Assembly (NCBI GenBank): GCA_009760855.2
Contig: WPIO01000007.1
Coordinates: forward strand, 10,255,001 to 10,319,000
Direction of reading: 5' to 3'
From: Cristatella mucedo
Taxonomy: Eukaryota; Bryozoa; Phylactolaemata; Cristatellidae
Length of the DNA: 64,000 nucleotides
The notes under the pieces: generated by a model
Databases searched by the model: none
The model's input: only the letters and a program-made list of their open reading frames with translations
What the model was told of the DNA's origin: nothing
Translations under genes and position numbers: made by a program
Shown: positions 1-11,780 of the stretch, one piece after another
Layout of the letters: each line of letters starts with the position of its first letter
Numbering within the stretch: position 1 is the first letter of the stretch

Positions 1-1780
1 TGGGCAACGTCATCAGACCGCTTCAGCAGCTGCAGAAGCAGCCCTTGTGCGCAGCAGCTGCATATGGCACGGTCAAGCCGAGCAGTGCACGCCTCTCGCA
101 TGCTGCCTGAGACCGCTACCCCACCCTTCACTCTGCTCTGCTATTGCACAGTGCCCTCGAGCTTCTACCTAGAGAGCCGGGAGAGCAGCTACGAGAGCAG
201 CTCTCCTTCATTGGGACCAGGGAGCCTGTGCAGCACGGCCTCTTTCACCAGACAGGTGGGAGAAACTTGCAGACAGGGTACAGCCATTCCTCAGTCGCTG
301 GTTGAAGTCGATCAATGCTTCCGGCAAGAGTTGCGATAGGTGGATGGCAGACGATCGTGCAACTTAAGAAAAGATGTGGTGGCCGCCGAGCTTGTCGTCA
401 CACCTGAGGATTCACATGTTGGTAGCCAGCAGCTGGCATTAGCTGAGTCACTAGCAATGGAGCAGCGGTGTCCCATAGTGGCTGTGAGGCATGGCGGCGA
501 GGCGTAAGCACAAGAACGAACCGAGGCAGCAGGAGTCGCGCCAGACAACCGTTGGCCGAGAATAACTTGAACGGCTGTAGACCGCTCTCCTTGCCGACAC
601 ACCAGTGCCTCCGCCATTCAACCGATTCACAACAACGTCGACTCTCAACTGTTACGCCTATGAGATCATTTTGCCACGCATCGAATCGGTGGCATGAAGC
701 TGAGGAACAAAGTGAGCTTGGCACGGCAGCCTCGTGCAAAGCAGCCGAGAATACTGAATCTGCATGACGACACCTATTGATCGGATTAGCAGAGAGGATC
801 TCTCCAGCGTGGCACCTACTTAGCCCTTTTGGCTTTGCGAAGTTGCAGAGATACATTAAATTCTATTACATTATGTAATAACCTAAGAATAAGGCTGTTG
901 CACCTGAGAATCGTCATTCGCATGCACAAGCGCAACGTGATGAGCATAGGCAAATTGTTTTTGTGCAAGACCATCAGTATCAGCCTTCAAACATCGGACG
1001 TTGCACTTAGCAGCTGCAGGCAAAGAGGCTCTCAGCACGAATTTGAAGTCACTCATAGCTGAGAGCACGCCTAATGACGTCTCATTGCTGATGACTTGAG
1101 CAACTTTGACGGCTTCTGGTCATAAAAAGAAAGGGGCTCGAACTCAAGTCTTCACTAGTCCATGCTGTATCGGACGGAGTCTTACATGGTAACTGCTCTG
1201 CCCCTGTCACAGCATACCGTATCATTTCTTTGCATGACACGCACCAAAGTGCTACTGGGCACGAATTGCAGACTTTCGGCAAACGATTACACATGCAATC
1301 ATGCTGAAGCCCTTACCCATGTGCGTTCGCATGCACACACCCCAGGGTATCCATAATTTAAGCTGCAAAACCAACTCGGAAACAGCGGCTACCGTTGGAC
1401 ATGACCTTACGACTCGGACACGGAGCACACCAACACTCTAACGTAGCCTGTTTAATGGTCCTAGCAACAGTGTCGAGCAAATATACTTTACAAGAGTAGC
1501 TAAAATCGAGCATGAAATTCTGATTTGCCTCCACTGATCTTCAAAATCCAAGCATCCAGTTTATTTTACTCGTAGCTGTTTTCTGTCTGTGGCACTTGGT
1601 GCCCGTAGAGTTAGGCTGATAGAGAAGCCGATAATGCATCACCATTTTTAGAGAAAGAGCTAGGACATGCATCAATCAGCAAAACGGATGAGAAACGTTT
1701 CCTTTGAGCAGCCATCTCACTATCTGGCTGCCTTAGATCGACAAAGCAGTGCGAACCTACACTAACCAAGTTCTACAACA
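1..1780. other. Unassigned GC-richer stretch
   Basis: No gene can be supported. The first 860 bases are relatively GC-rich with many gcagc/ctgcag words. Open frames occur on both strands, but none has a recognisable domain or a convincing exon structure. This is where later exons of the RNF32-like gene would be expected, yet the Cys-Ser-His-Val-Phe-His core of its RING finger was not found on the minus strand. Sequence from about 860 to 1780 is AT-richer and looks intergenic or intronic. Confidence 0.4.
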
Positions 1781-1812
1781 GGCACACTACGAGCAGCATT
1801 GGTCCGGGTTAC

Positions 1813-1981
1813 CTGCTGCATTTTGCCAATGTCTTCTTTGCAGATGACACACGGCTGGCTGAAATCGTCGCGTCCGGCGGCCTTGGCCTTGATGTGTGAC
1901 CAACTGGTCTCATCCAGCAGCTGCTTCGGTTGTTCGACCAGACCCAGTCGCTGCGCTGAAGCAATCAGAGAGACAGCAGAA
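1813..1981 (-). CDS. RNF32: RNF32-like RING protein, one internal exon
   Basis: This 169-nt exon encodes a segment matching the front of the first RING finger of RNF32, a protein with two RING fingers and an IQ motif between them. Visible in order are a QRLGLV segment (family: AQKLGLI), a linker with LLDETSW, and then SQPCVICKEDIGKMQQ, the first Cys-x2-Cys pair of the RING (family: QPCPICKEEF). The upstream boundary is a pyrimidine-rich tract ending in AG at 1982-1983. The downstream boundary is CAG followed by GTAACC, splitting the RING in phase 0 just before the expected VLLSCSHVFH segment. The partner exons were not found, so they lie beyond the left edge, or this is a relic. Known: RING proteins of this type are presumed ubiquitin ligases. 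The exon start is inferred and could lie further upstream, because the frame stays open to about 2196. Confidence 0.6.
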
Positions 1982-2314
1982 CTAAAGACGGACGGTTGGA
2001 TGTCAGGCGCACTGATGGTGACCTCACTTGCCTGACTTCTTCGTGCCGTAACCACTGCTGCAGAGCAATAAGTATGGGGGGCCGACTTCGAGCATCGGTG
2101 GCTAGCAGTGGGTGGCACTATTGTGCCACGACACTGGGAGCAGTCCATTAGCAGCTTAGCCATAAGGGCTAAGGGATGGTAGCTGAACCCAAGCAAATGC
2201 CTTTAATGTATTTAAACTTGAAGCTTTAGATTACAAAAAAGTGCCTAAAGCCGTACCCCCTACCCTTAGCATATCAGTTGGTTGATACTAACCAATTTAT
2301 ACTCTCTGTTTCCA

Positions 2315-2400
2315 GCATATCTAAAGTGCAAAGAAAGAGGTTAGTTCTCTTAGGATGCTAATCGAATGTCTCATCATCATATTATTATGGTAACATAGGC
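2315..2400 (+). repeat. L2 3' tail fragment
   Basis: A degenerate copy of the L2-1 terminal sequence: a taaagtgcaaagaaagag core, then an agttctcttaggatgcta segment, then ATT-rich sequence. Only the tail is present, as expected for a heavily 5'-truncated insertion. Confidence 0.55.
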
Positions 2401-2699
2401 TGCATGGTCATTGGCAATGAGAGACATGCAAGAGATGCTTACCAAGAGTAAGCGCCGGTGGCTTCTTGTCCAGTACATATTCTCTGGTGGATGAAGATGT
2501 AGTGTGGGCGGGTTCTGCAGAAGTCACAGATTTATTTTGAGATGACTGGGATCTTCGATCAGTCGGAACTGCAGCAGCAAAAATAAAAAAAGTCTAATCT
2601 TCGCACCCAATGGTGTTGCCATGACACACATAAATGTCAGTGCATACGATGCCAAGCAGCCTTGGCCGCTGTAATTAGAGGCTACAAGTTCTCTATATA

Positions 2700-2825
2700 C
2701 TTATGCCTACTAATACTGTATGCATTCTCACTAACCAATTGACATGTTTCTTTACAGCTTATGTAAAATGTCCTAAACTTAGTTCCCCTAAGAGTACCCT
2801 ATTAATAATATTAAACACTCTTTGC
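2700..2825 (+). repeat. L2 3' tail fragment
   Basis: A second decayed L2-1 tail. It has a tttacagc element followed by atgtaaaatgtcctaaac, agttcccctaagagtaccc and a TAATAATATT terminus. Same family as the tail at 2965-3060 but on the opposite strand. Confidence 0.5.
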
Positions 2826-2964
2826 ATTAAAAAGGACATGAGTTGGCTGCTAGTTGAATGCAAGAAACAATCTAAGCCAGCTGTCTAAAGCTGGGCGAGG
2901 TAGTCAGTGCTCATCTAACTGCACCGTCCAATCGTAATAAGCATGCCATGTCTAATCATGCCAC

Positions 2965-4240
2965 TTTATAATAATAATAATAATAATAATTCACTTGATA
3001 AAGCGCCCTCAGAGAACTCAATCTCTCTCTAGGCGCTTTACATTTGCTGCAAAGTGAAATGCAATTGAATGGTAAGTAAAAGCATGCTTAAAAAACAAAC
3101 GAGATGAATAATATGGTTAGGGGTGACATGCACAGGGTCAGCATGCAAATGTGGTTAGTGGCAGCATGCACGGTGTCAGCACGCATAAGCACATCAAAGA
3201 CGAATCACTGGGACCCACTAAATGCTTTCCTAAATATGTGTGTTTTTAGGTTCCTTTTAAATGTGGTCAGGTCAGGGGATGTTTTGACGCAGGTCGGGAG
3301 GGAGTTCCAGGCTTTGGGAGCATATGAACTAAATGCACGGTCTCCAAAGGATTTAAGGCTTGTATGAGGTATTTCTAGACTGTTGGATTCCGAGAAGCGG
3401 GTGGTACGATGCTTGGCCTGATGGGGTAGTATATCTGACAGATAGGCTGGAGCCATAGAATGAAGGAACCTAAAAGTGAGCGACAAAATCTTAAAGTCAA
3501 TCCGTTGCTTGACTGGTGGCCAGTGCATGTCGGCGAGAAGTGGTGTAATGTGGCAGCTGCGACGCTCACGACAGACAAGCTTAGCTGCAGAGTTTTGCAC
3601 CAGCTGCAATCGCCTGATCGCACATGCTGTTAGGCCAGTAAGCAGTGAGTTGCAGAAGTCGAGACGGGATGTCACGAATGCATGAACTAACTTGGACGTG
3701 GTATCTTTATCTAAACAAGCCCGAATTTTAGCAATGTTAGGAAGCTGAAAATAGGCGGATTTGACTGTGGAGCTGATATGGTCGTCTAACGAGAGGTCGC
3801 TTTGGAATATGACACCTAGATTCCGAGCTGATTCGACAGGAGATATGCTGGCAGAGCCAATTTTGAGAGTCAGCCTTTCCAATCTCTGGATCACACTGGG
3901 TTTGCCCATAACTAGTAAGTTAGTTTTATCATCGTTAAGTTTTAGAAAATTTGCTGCCATCCATGTGCGGATGTCATCAATGCATGCAGCTAGTGAGTTG
4001 AGAAAATTTGAGGTGCTCGAAGGCTGGGAGGGATGAAAGCAAAGGTACAACTGAGTGTCATCCGCATAGAAGTGAAAGCCTAGATTGTGCTTGGCAATCA
4101 CATCAGCAAGATGGAGAGTACAAACCGTGAAAAGAACCGGACCTAGCACGGAGCCCTGAGGTACTCCATATTTCAGAGTCCGTTCCCTTAATGCCACTTT
4201 TCTGTTCACTTAAAATGGTGCCACCATCTCAGAGGTTTTA
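2965..4240 (-). mobile_element. L2-1 LINE, 5'-truncated copy with 3' tail
   Basis: The copy ends at 2965-3060 with the family terminus (gcgctttat preceded by a gttctctgagggcgc motif) and a (TTA)n microsatellite. The long open frame 3205-4209 codes for the reverse transcriptase from [13 protein letters not shown] through the FYADD catalytic box and on to the C-terminal region ending near FSGSQ. It is among the best-preserved L2-1 copies here, with 334 codons without a stop. The thumb and C-terminal motifs ([32 protein letters not shown]) are typical of L2/CR1-clade LINEs. The endonuclease and N-terminal RT are missing, so the copy cannot move on its own. Confidence 0.9.
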
Positions 4241-4243
4241 GAC

Positions 4244-4837
4244 TGACATGTTTATACTGCTACGATCGATGAGCCCGAGCTCCTCAGTAAGGAGACAGAC
4301 ACAGACCGTCGATCCCTTTTCGGCTCTTCCTTTTTTGCGGACGAAAAACATTCTGGTTTTGGCCAGGAGTGACTGGACTTGAATATTATTGGCTTATTAT
4401 TGCCCACAGATTAATTTTTAGGTGTAACAAATACGAATTAGTCCCAATAAACTCTGAAACAGTCGTCACTTGCCTCAAGAAAATTGACAAGAAATCTTAA
4501 GATTTTTTGATTGTACATTGGGGTATTCACTGATAAGAAAAACGTGAATTGAACCTGTAATCTAATTAAACAGACTGTGGAACAACTCACACATTAAAGT
4601 TTTACACTAAAATTAACCTAGCCCTTTCTAGCCTTGTTGCATACAACAGTACAGCAGCCAACAATTTTTAAATGAGGAATAAAGCTTGATGATGACAGTA
4701 ACAGCGAATCACAGGATGACTAAAAATAGCTTGCCGGGCGGCAAAACCAACCGAACGTGCTACTTTGGGTCGGCCCACGGGGCTCCATTCAGTCGTAACT
4801 GCATCTACCGTCAACCATGCTAAAAATTTGAAACATT
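4244..4837. other. Unassigned intergenic
   Basis: AT-rich sequence of nearly 600 bases between an L2 copy and a SINE. No open frame, RNA gene or repeat family was recognised. Confidence 0.4.
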
Positions 4838-5000
4838 CTTTAATGCATTTGTATTGTGCCCTAAGAGAGCTTAATCTCGATTCGGGCGCTTAACACATGC
4901 CGCCGGGCTCGAACCCACGACCTCGCTCATTTAATGCATTCATCTTGATCTTGGTCATGACAGGCAAGCAGCTTAACCCTTGGGCCAAACCAGAGCAGCA
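4838..5000 (-). mobile_element. SINE-B (tRNA head, L2-like tail)
   Basis: On the minus strand it begins with a tRNA-like head containing an A-box-like TGGCCCAAGGGTTAAG and a clear B-box GGTTCGAGCCC. It ends with AAGCGCCCGAATCGAG, a TTAAGCTCTCTTAGGGC motif and ACAATACAAATGCATT. The second half resembles the L2-1 tail. It is not a tRNA gene: no cloverleaf can be closed and a long unrelated tail follows. Confidence 0.75.
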
Positions 5001-5829
5001 CTAACCAATTTTCTTTAAAGCTAGCACTCACATCACACCTTTAGGCTATTGAGAGGTACCCTCCAAGATACAATCCAGTGGTGGATTTCTATAAATACAT
5101 TCGAAGCAGCTCATGCAGGTAGACACGAGCTAGTTCACAGCAAGCCCCAAAACTATTAGAAAAAATTATATGCCATGCTACTTCATATGTAGTATAGTTA
5201 CTGCTATAGCAGCAGATCTGCAGGACTGGATTGAATTGTGAGACCAAAATTCTTACGAGATTTTTGACAATTTCACCGGCAGGCCCCACTGATAGCTGTA
5301 CTTCAGCAGTTCAGCCGAGCACCTCAAAGCCAGCAAATAAGCTTGCATAATCCTGCCTAGCTTATCTTCAGAGTATTTCAAAGGGTTCTGGTACATCAGA
5401 ACTTGAATTTAAACGTGATGTAAGGTAGAGCTAATATATGCTATTTACAGGTGAACGGCTCATCATGCAGAAATCAATGCCAACTCATGCACTCAATCCA
5501 CGAAGAACCATTTACATCTCAATAGCAAGAAATTTAAAAAAAAAAAGCTGGGCAGGTGAGGGATAAGTAGCAAAGAGGCAGCATTGAAAGACGGTTAGAA
5601 TTTCTTTTTAAGCTCCACATAAACGGTTGCAGGAGTAAAAGCAATATACTGCAAAAGAGTTTTGTATGGGAGTTCTGTAGAGCAAAGTACTCAAAGCAAA
5701 GGCGCGAATCTTTAAATGGTTCAGCTAATTATTGTCGTGGGGGATTTCTAGGGTTTGGAATAGCTATGATAAAATAAGCTAGCCACAGTATACCTCAGTA
5801 CAAATTCTTTTTTGTATCCACACTTCAAA
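5001..5829. other. Unassigned intergenic
   Basis: AT-rich sequence with short A-runs (for example near 5537). No gene or known repeat recognised. Confidence 0.4.
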
Positions 5830-6870
5830 AAACAATAAAAATAATAATAACGAGGATACAAATGTGGTTAGAACCATAAGAGAACTAAATCCTTTCTTGG
5901 CTGTTTACATCGACTAAAAACGCAGCATGTAAGTAGGTAATGATAGCATACAAAGTGTCAGCATGCTCAAGCTCACAAATGACGATTCACACACAGACTA
6001 AGGAATTTCTGCGAAGGACAGGTGCTTAATGTCCCTTTAAATGTTGTCAAGTCATAGGGCGTCACGACGTCAGTCGATGGTGAGCTCCAGGCTTTTAAAT
6101 CATAGGAGAACAACGCCAACGGTTTATTGCACAAGGCACGGAGCAGCAAGACGCACGACTGCCTTCGCCCACTTCTCACACTCGAGTCTGCCCTCCTCCA
6201 CTCCTCCGGTCCACCATCTCACAACCAGCAGGTTACCGGCCTGTGTATATACCACATCACAGGCGGACCACAGCTGTGCACCGGCAGACCCAGATGGTGA
6301 ATCCACCATCTGGCCACCAGTGGGTTACCGGCCTGTGTCCATGCCACATCACAGGCTCATCAGAGGAGCCGGCATACACTCAAACTACAGGAAGGAAAGG
6401 CACGGCCCACAAGAATTCAAAATTGGTTGAAGGCAAAGCTAAAGGCTTAAGTCGGAAGAGCGGGTGCTGCGAGGCGAAGCCCGAGAAAGAAGTATCACCG
6501 GTAGCAAGGCCAGAGCAAGAGAACGGAGAGGCCTAACAATTAGCAACAAGATTTTGACGTCTGATAGGGACTCAATGCAGATCGGCAAGAAGTAGTTTAG
6601 TTTGGCAGCCGTAGTTTTCAGCACAGACAAGCCTAGCTGCAGAGTTTTGTAACAACATTGAGTGTCACACTGCATAGGGAAGACTACCTGAATTTGTGAG
6701 TTGCCGATGTCTAGACAGGTTGTCAAAAAATCATGCACGATCCAGCGAGAACTTCTGAATCTCTTCTTGCAAAGGTTTGGAGATTTATAGATCCATCGAG
6801 CAGTAGTCATTAATTGCATACGAAGAAATAAGTAGCCACGACCAAGCATTCACTGTGGCCTACCTTATCG
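5830..6870 (-). mobile_element. L2-1 LINE fragment interrupted by an LTR
   Basis: The 5973-6110 part encodes the L2-1 C-terminus (YDLKAWSSPSTDVVTPYDLTTFK, compare [19 protein letters not shown] at 3205-4209). The 6440-6850 part continues upstream with the corresponding nucleotide sequence, now full of frameshifts. Between them sits the LTR at about 6108-6438, at a point where the other L2-1 copies are uninterrupted. Residual TAA repeats near 5835 mark the 3' end. Confidence 0.7.
6108..6438 (-). mobile_element. Solo LTR, family Y
   Basis: Inserted inside an L2-1 copy. Read on the minus strand it carries a polyadenylation signal in TTGTGCAATAAACCGTTGGC and an internal near-duplication of about 90 bp built around GGCCGGTAACC. 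The AATAAA-containing end is nearly identical to 23086-23115 and related to the Z LTRs at 22096-22425 and 23228-23560, so this is a solo or truncated LTR. Exact ends and target duplication could not be fixed by eye. Confidence 0.6.
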
Positions 6871-7745
6871 CGACTGCACTGCGAGAAAGATCATCGGTAA
6901 AGAAAATGCAAAAGGAAGCCTTCTTGTTAGACCACTGTGTACAGAACATGTGAGTATTTCAGAATATAACAGCTGCTACGAGGTTTGCCTTCGATGCTTG
7001 AGACTTGGAACACTAAGGGTAGGATGACAAATTCTTCCAAAAAGGCAGGAGTGGCTTTGGAGGGCAATGTTGGCCTCCTAAATCTGTATTTAAAACAGGA
7101 GCGAGTATTTGGTTGCTGCACTAAAGAATTACTGGTTTAATAGCTAATTCTTCATTCCCTTTTCTTCGATTACAAAATGGCAGAATCAACAACTGGTCGC
7201 CATAGAGGACCCACAGTTCATTCCCTGGGTGCAATTCCTGCCTCTAAGCCAGTGATCCAGTCTGCTGGAATTGGTGAGCAGCTATGATTTCTTTCCTGAC
7301 AATGGGCCAGTGGTGAATCCTGAGACCGATATACATGTACATGGTATACATGTGCATCATACCAGCTGACGTCGACTCACTCGGTAAGAACAAACGAGAG
7401 TTTCAGAATCGTAATGTCGTGCAAACATAATTGCATGCTGCATCTGCTGCTGGTTGTACCTGACCGATGGTGCAATGTTTTGCTGACAAATGGCTTCTTC
7501 TCTGTGCTCTTGGAATTTGTGCTGACGGTAGCAGCTGGGGGACAAGCATGCTGCAGTCTGATCGGGTCAGAAAGCGAAAGGCTCACTCCTAGGTTTCTAA
7601 CCAAGTGATCCTGGAATGCCACAGCTGCGAGAGCGTCTCCAGGCTGCAACGAAGACCAAATTATGTTGCGAAAACGGCATATGGCAAAAGGCATACTTTA
7701 CATTTGTAAATAAAGCGTTATCATCAATGAATGTTAACTGGATCA
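6871..7745. other. Unassigned intergenic
   Basis: No gene or repeat family recognised. A short alternating stretch (atacatgtacatggtatacatg) lies near 7330. Open frames of 60-105 codons show no domain. Confidence 0.4.
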
Positions 7746-7930
7746 GATAATAATAATAATAAGGCACTTGCATAGAACCATCAGAGAACTTAATCTCATT
7801 CTAAGCACTTTAAATATACTGTAAGAGAAGAATTTAAATATGATTAGTAATAGCATGCACAGTTTCAGTACGGATAAGCGCGCACCTGAGAATGCAAACG
7901 GACCCAGCAAATGCTGTGAAGAACACGTGC
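7746..7930 (-). repeat. L2-1 3' end fragment
   Basis: Starts on the plus strand with ATAATAATAATAA followed by a diverged copy of the L2 tail (agaacttaatctcattctaagc), then by sequence matching the L2-1 3' untranslated region (tagcatgcacagtttcag). 5'-truncated. Confidence 0.7.
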
Positions 7931-8640
7931 ATTTTGAGCCTCATTTTGATCAGTCTGGATATCAAAATTTATTGCGGAACATAAAACTCACACATCTGCC
8001 TTCTCGTTATAGAAAAAGCAATCTTTTTTCGATAAACGGGTACTTAAATGTCATAATTTTACACAAATCAGGTTACGGACAGCCACACTATAGTGTCAGA
8101 ACTAGAATAGCACAAGTTTGCAAAAGCATATGTGTCGCAAGGTGACTCAAAAAAAGCCAGAGAATCGCACGTTATTAGATACTTTGAGCACTGCCTCCGA
8201 CGCCGGAGGATGAGAAAACACTTTTATAGGTGCCCTCACACCCCACAACTAGTGAGTAGTTTACAGCTCACTTGGGTGGGGGGGGCTTGGTGGTGTGCTA
8301 GGTCTAATTTTATGATGTAGCAAAATCTGACACCCAGAGTCTACTAAATTACCTGCATGACAGTAGCCTTTTTCCGAAACGACATGCTAACTCGTGCTGC
8401 GTCGGCAAATACGTCGTAGCCAATTTCAGAGTTGTGTATCAATACCAGGCGACCGAATGTGGCGAGAATGGGCTCGCTGCTACCGCTTCCTTTTCTTGCT
8501 CCACAGCCTAAGCTTTACAGCGTTGGAAATTCGGCATATAAAGACACTTACTTCTGATAAAGAAGCTCAAGAATTAAAAAAAAACATTCTCTTTCTTTCA
8601 ATTTCTTAATTCTCTGCCTACGGCTTACCACCGAAGCTAC
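7931..8640. other. Unassigned intergenic
   Basis: Nothing recognised. Two small open frames at 7840-8145 and 8394-8609 have no domain, and the first overlaps L2 tail sequence. Confidence 0.35.
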
Positions 8641-9426
8641 CCACGGTTAAGTCACGCTGACCGTATTGTGGGCCGCGGCCCCTAATCGGACTCCGCCCAC
8701 CCTACTGGGAGCCGTGCGTGCGCAGGACGCTCACCGCAATCGCTGCCAGGCCTAGCGATTACGTAGCATTTAAGGCGCCCGCGCGCCTTTACACTAGTGT
8801 CGGTGAGCTATACCCATTCGTAGACGTACCCGGAAGCACGCCGAGACAGACGGAGGCCCCGTACGCGCCGCTCGGCGCGACATCCGCGGTATGATCACTA
8901 AGTTTAGCGCTTCTTTCCCTTGTGTGTGTAGATTATACATTATATGGTGGCGTGGTTCATCGCGCTTATTCCCCGTCGGCGCACGCTTGACTATTCGTAA
9001 GCAAAATTAAGCGTTATGGAGCGCTATAACAATCGGACCCCCAAACTTAATCCTCAGCCAATCCTTCGTACCGCCAGCTCCTCTTGCACTGGGGCAGCTA
9101 TAAAATTATCCGCGATACGAGCCCTTGTCTTAGTGGGTCTGACTAGCGCACCAAGAGCAACCCGTAGCGGGCTTACTAGCCAAGAAGAATTGGGTAGGGG
9201 ACACATTAGTTAACGGGGGGGGGGGGTCCGCTCAGGTTAGAATGGAGCTCTGGTCAGACAAAGAGCGGTCAGGATGTGGACCGACTACTGTACTCCATTA
9301 GACAATGAGCGAAAGGATGGCAAGCTGGCGCAGAAGCCATAAATTACAGGCGCAAGTGAATAGGCCTGAGAACGGCCACCGAGAGCGGGGGTCCGACAAA
9401 GTTGCAGCTACCCTCAAGGTCAGGAG

Positions 9427-9989
<563 letters not shown>

Positions 9990-10606
9990 TCCGACTGACG
10001 GAGCTCGGGGCTGCAGCTTCGGTAGTCGATACGAGGCTATGTCTCGAGAGCACGAGAGTCGAACCTACGGCGATGAATAGCTATGTGCAACTAAGACTGC
10101 GAAGTTGTGTTATGCCGGCTTCTCAGTTAGCGGCTCGTATCTTGGGGTACTATAGTAATCCGCCTTTGGGGTCGGCGCCATCGCTAGCAACGCAGGCTTA
10201 TGGTAGCTTATTGAAATCGGGCTTCGGGAGTTCTCACGCAGTTAACTCCACCGGTCCGGTTCGCGCCGCGTAAAGCGCTTGCTCCGGCGCGAAACCACTA
10301 CTGCAGAAAATGTAACGCCGAAGGTTCGGCGGGGTAAGCTTGACCTGCCGCTTACCTAGCGGCGTAACCTAGCGCCTACTGCCGTTCGGTGCGCGCCTAC
10401 GCGAAACAAGCTGGCCGCCACGAAATGAGCGTTTCTGGCGTTGACCTGCTTACCGTTACTAAAGGGGATCGTGAGTCCGCGGTGTGAATTGGAAAACGAG
10501 ACACATATTGGGGATTTTAGCGAACTTTATTCGCAAGCGAACAAAGTTGCTGCGCGTCTAGTCCAGCTTTATCACCACACTCCTCGCACGTTCTCAACAG
10601 CACCAA

Positions 10607-10990
10607 CACTCTTGCGAAGGGAATACTTCTCCACACTGAGCGCGAACCGGAGCCTAAACCCTAACCGGAGAACTAGGACTCCGTTTCCATCTGTGCGGAA
10701 GGAATACCCCAAACACGCAAACTTAAGCACTCTTGCGGAGGAAATACTTCTCCACACTAGAGCGCGAACCGGAGCCCAAACCCTAACCGGAGAACTAGGA
10801 CTCCGTTTCAATCTGTGCGGAAGGAATACCCCAAGCACGCCAACTTAAGCACTCTTGCGGAGGAAATACTTCTCCACACTGGAGCGCGAACCGGAGCCTA
10901 AACCATAACCGGAGAACTAGGACTCGGTTTCCACCAGTGCGGCAAGAATATTCCACACACGCCACCTCAAGCACTATTGCGGAGGAAATA
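10607..10990 (+). repeat. Minisatellite, 121-122 bp unit, about 3.1 copies
   Basis: Units begin with CACTCTTGCG at 10607, 10728 and 10850, with a partial fourth from 10972. Each contains ACTTCTCCACACT, GCGCGAACCGGAGCC, AACCGGAGAACTAGGACTC and GTGCGGAAGGAATACCCC. Units 1-3 differ by a handful of substitutions and one indel. It lies in the interior of repeat X. Confidence 0.93.
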
Positions 10991-11780
10991 TGACCGTATT
11001 CGGTGGAGTCCACCGAATCCTCCTAGCGCTGTCTCGTCCTGTTCCGTCAATCGCCGGCGAACAGCCCGCCCTCCTCCCTCGCTTTCAGAGAAACGAGTGC
11101 GACGGCGTCGAAGCGCGGAGCCGGACCAAAGACAATAGACCATAAGACCAAGAGCGAGCGTCGCTCGACTCTTAAATTCCTAGCTGAGACAATGGGGCCA
11201 GAGCTTAGTGGTATTGTGCCCGACACTCCGGCCCATTACGGTAAGGAATTAATACCGTCAGTAGGCCACTGGAAGGGCACCTCTGTCCAGCTTGAATGGC
11301 GAATGTGTTCCAGACGATTCTTTCTTGGACCGAGTGAAGGCGGAGGTTGACAAGCTAGCCAACATCAATCAGCAGCTTCCGCGGGTATCGGACCAATTCT
11401 AAAGGCCGAATCACCACCGCTGGTCTCAGCTTCCTGGCTTGCTCTTAAGCTCTGGCTCTCTAACCACACTGACGCTCCTCTCTGGCTCACTGCTCCAGGA
11501 CAAAGGAGTTCTAGCCCGCCTCCGAACAGCTCTTGTTCGCGCTAAAATTCAGCCAAGGCCAGCAAAGTACTACAGTATGGTAGCTTATTGAAATCGGGCT
11601 TCGGGAGTTCTCACGCAGTTCACTCCGCCGGTCCGGTTCGCGCCGCGTAAAGCGCTTACTCCGGCGCGTAACCACTACTGCAGGCCCACAATAAACTGCT
11701 GCTTTCTGCACCTAGTTGTGGCCGCTTGTGTTTTAACCAACCTGCAGCACTGCATTACACCGTCCATCAGTACAGAGCCG

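Noticed and set aside
255-339. Plus-strand SLVEVDQCF text resembling an RNF32 segment (LFAEIDQCL)
   Set aside because: It is on the opposite strand to the RING exon and only about nine residues agree; probably chance.
398-856. 152-codon minus-strand frame near the left edge
   Set aside because: No RING, IQ or other motif; not supported as an RNF32 exon.
10650-10670. Telomere-like CCTAAACCCTAACC
   Set aside because: One hexamer-like unit per minisatellite repeat, not a telomeric array.
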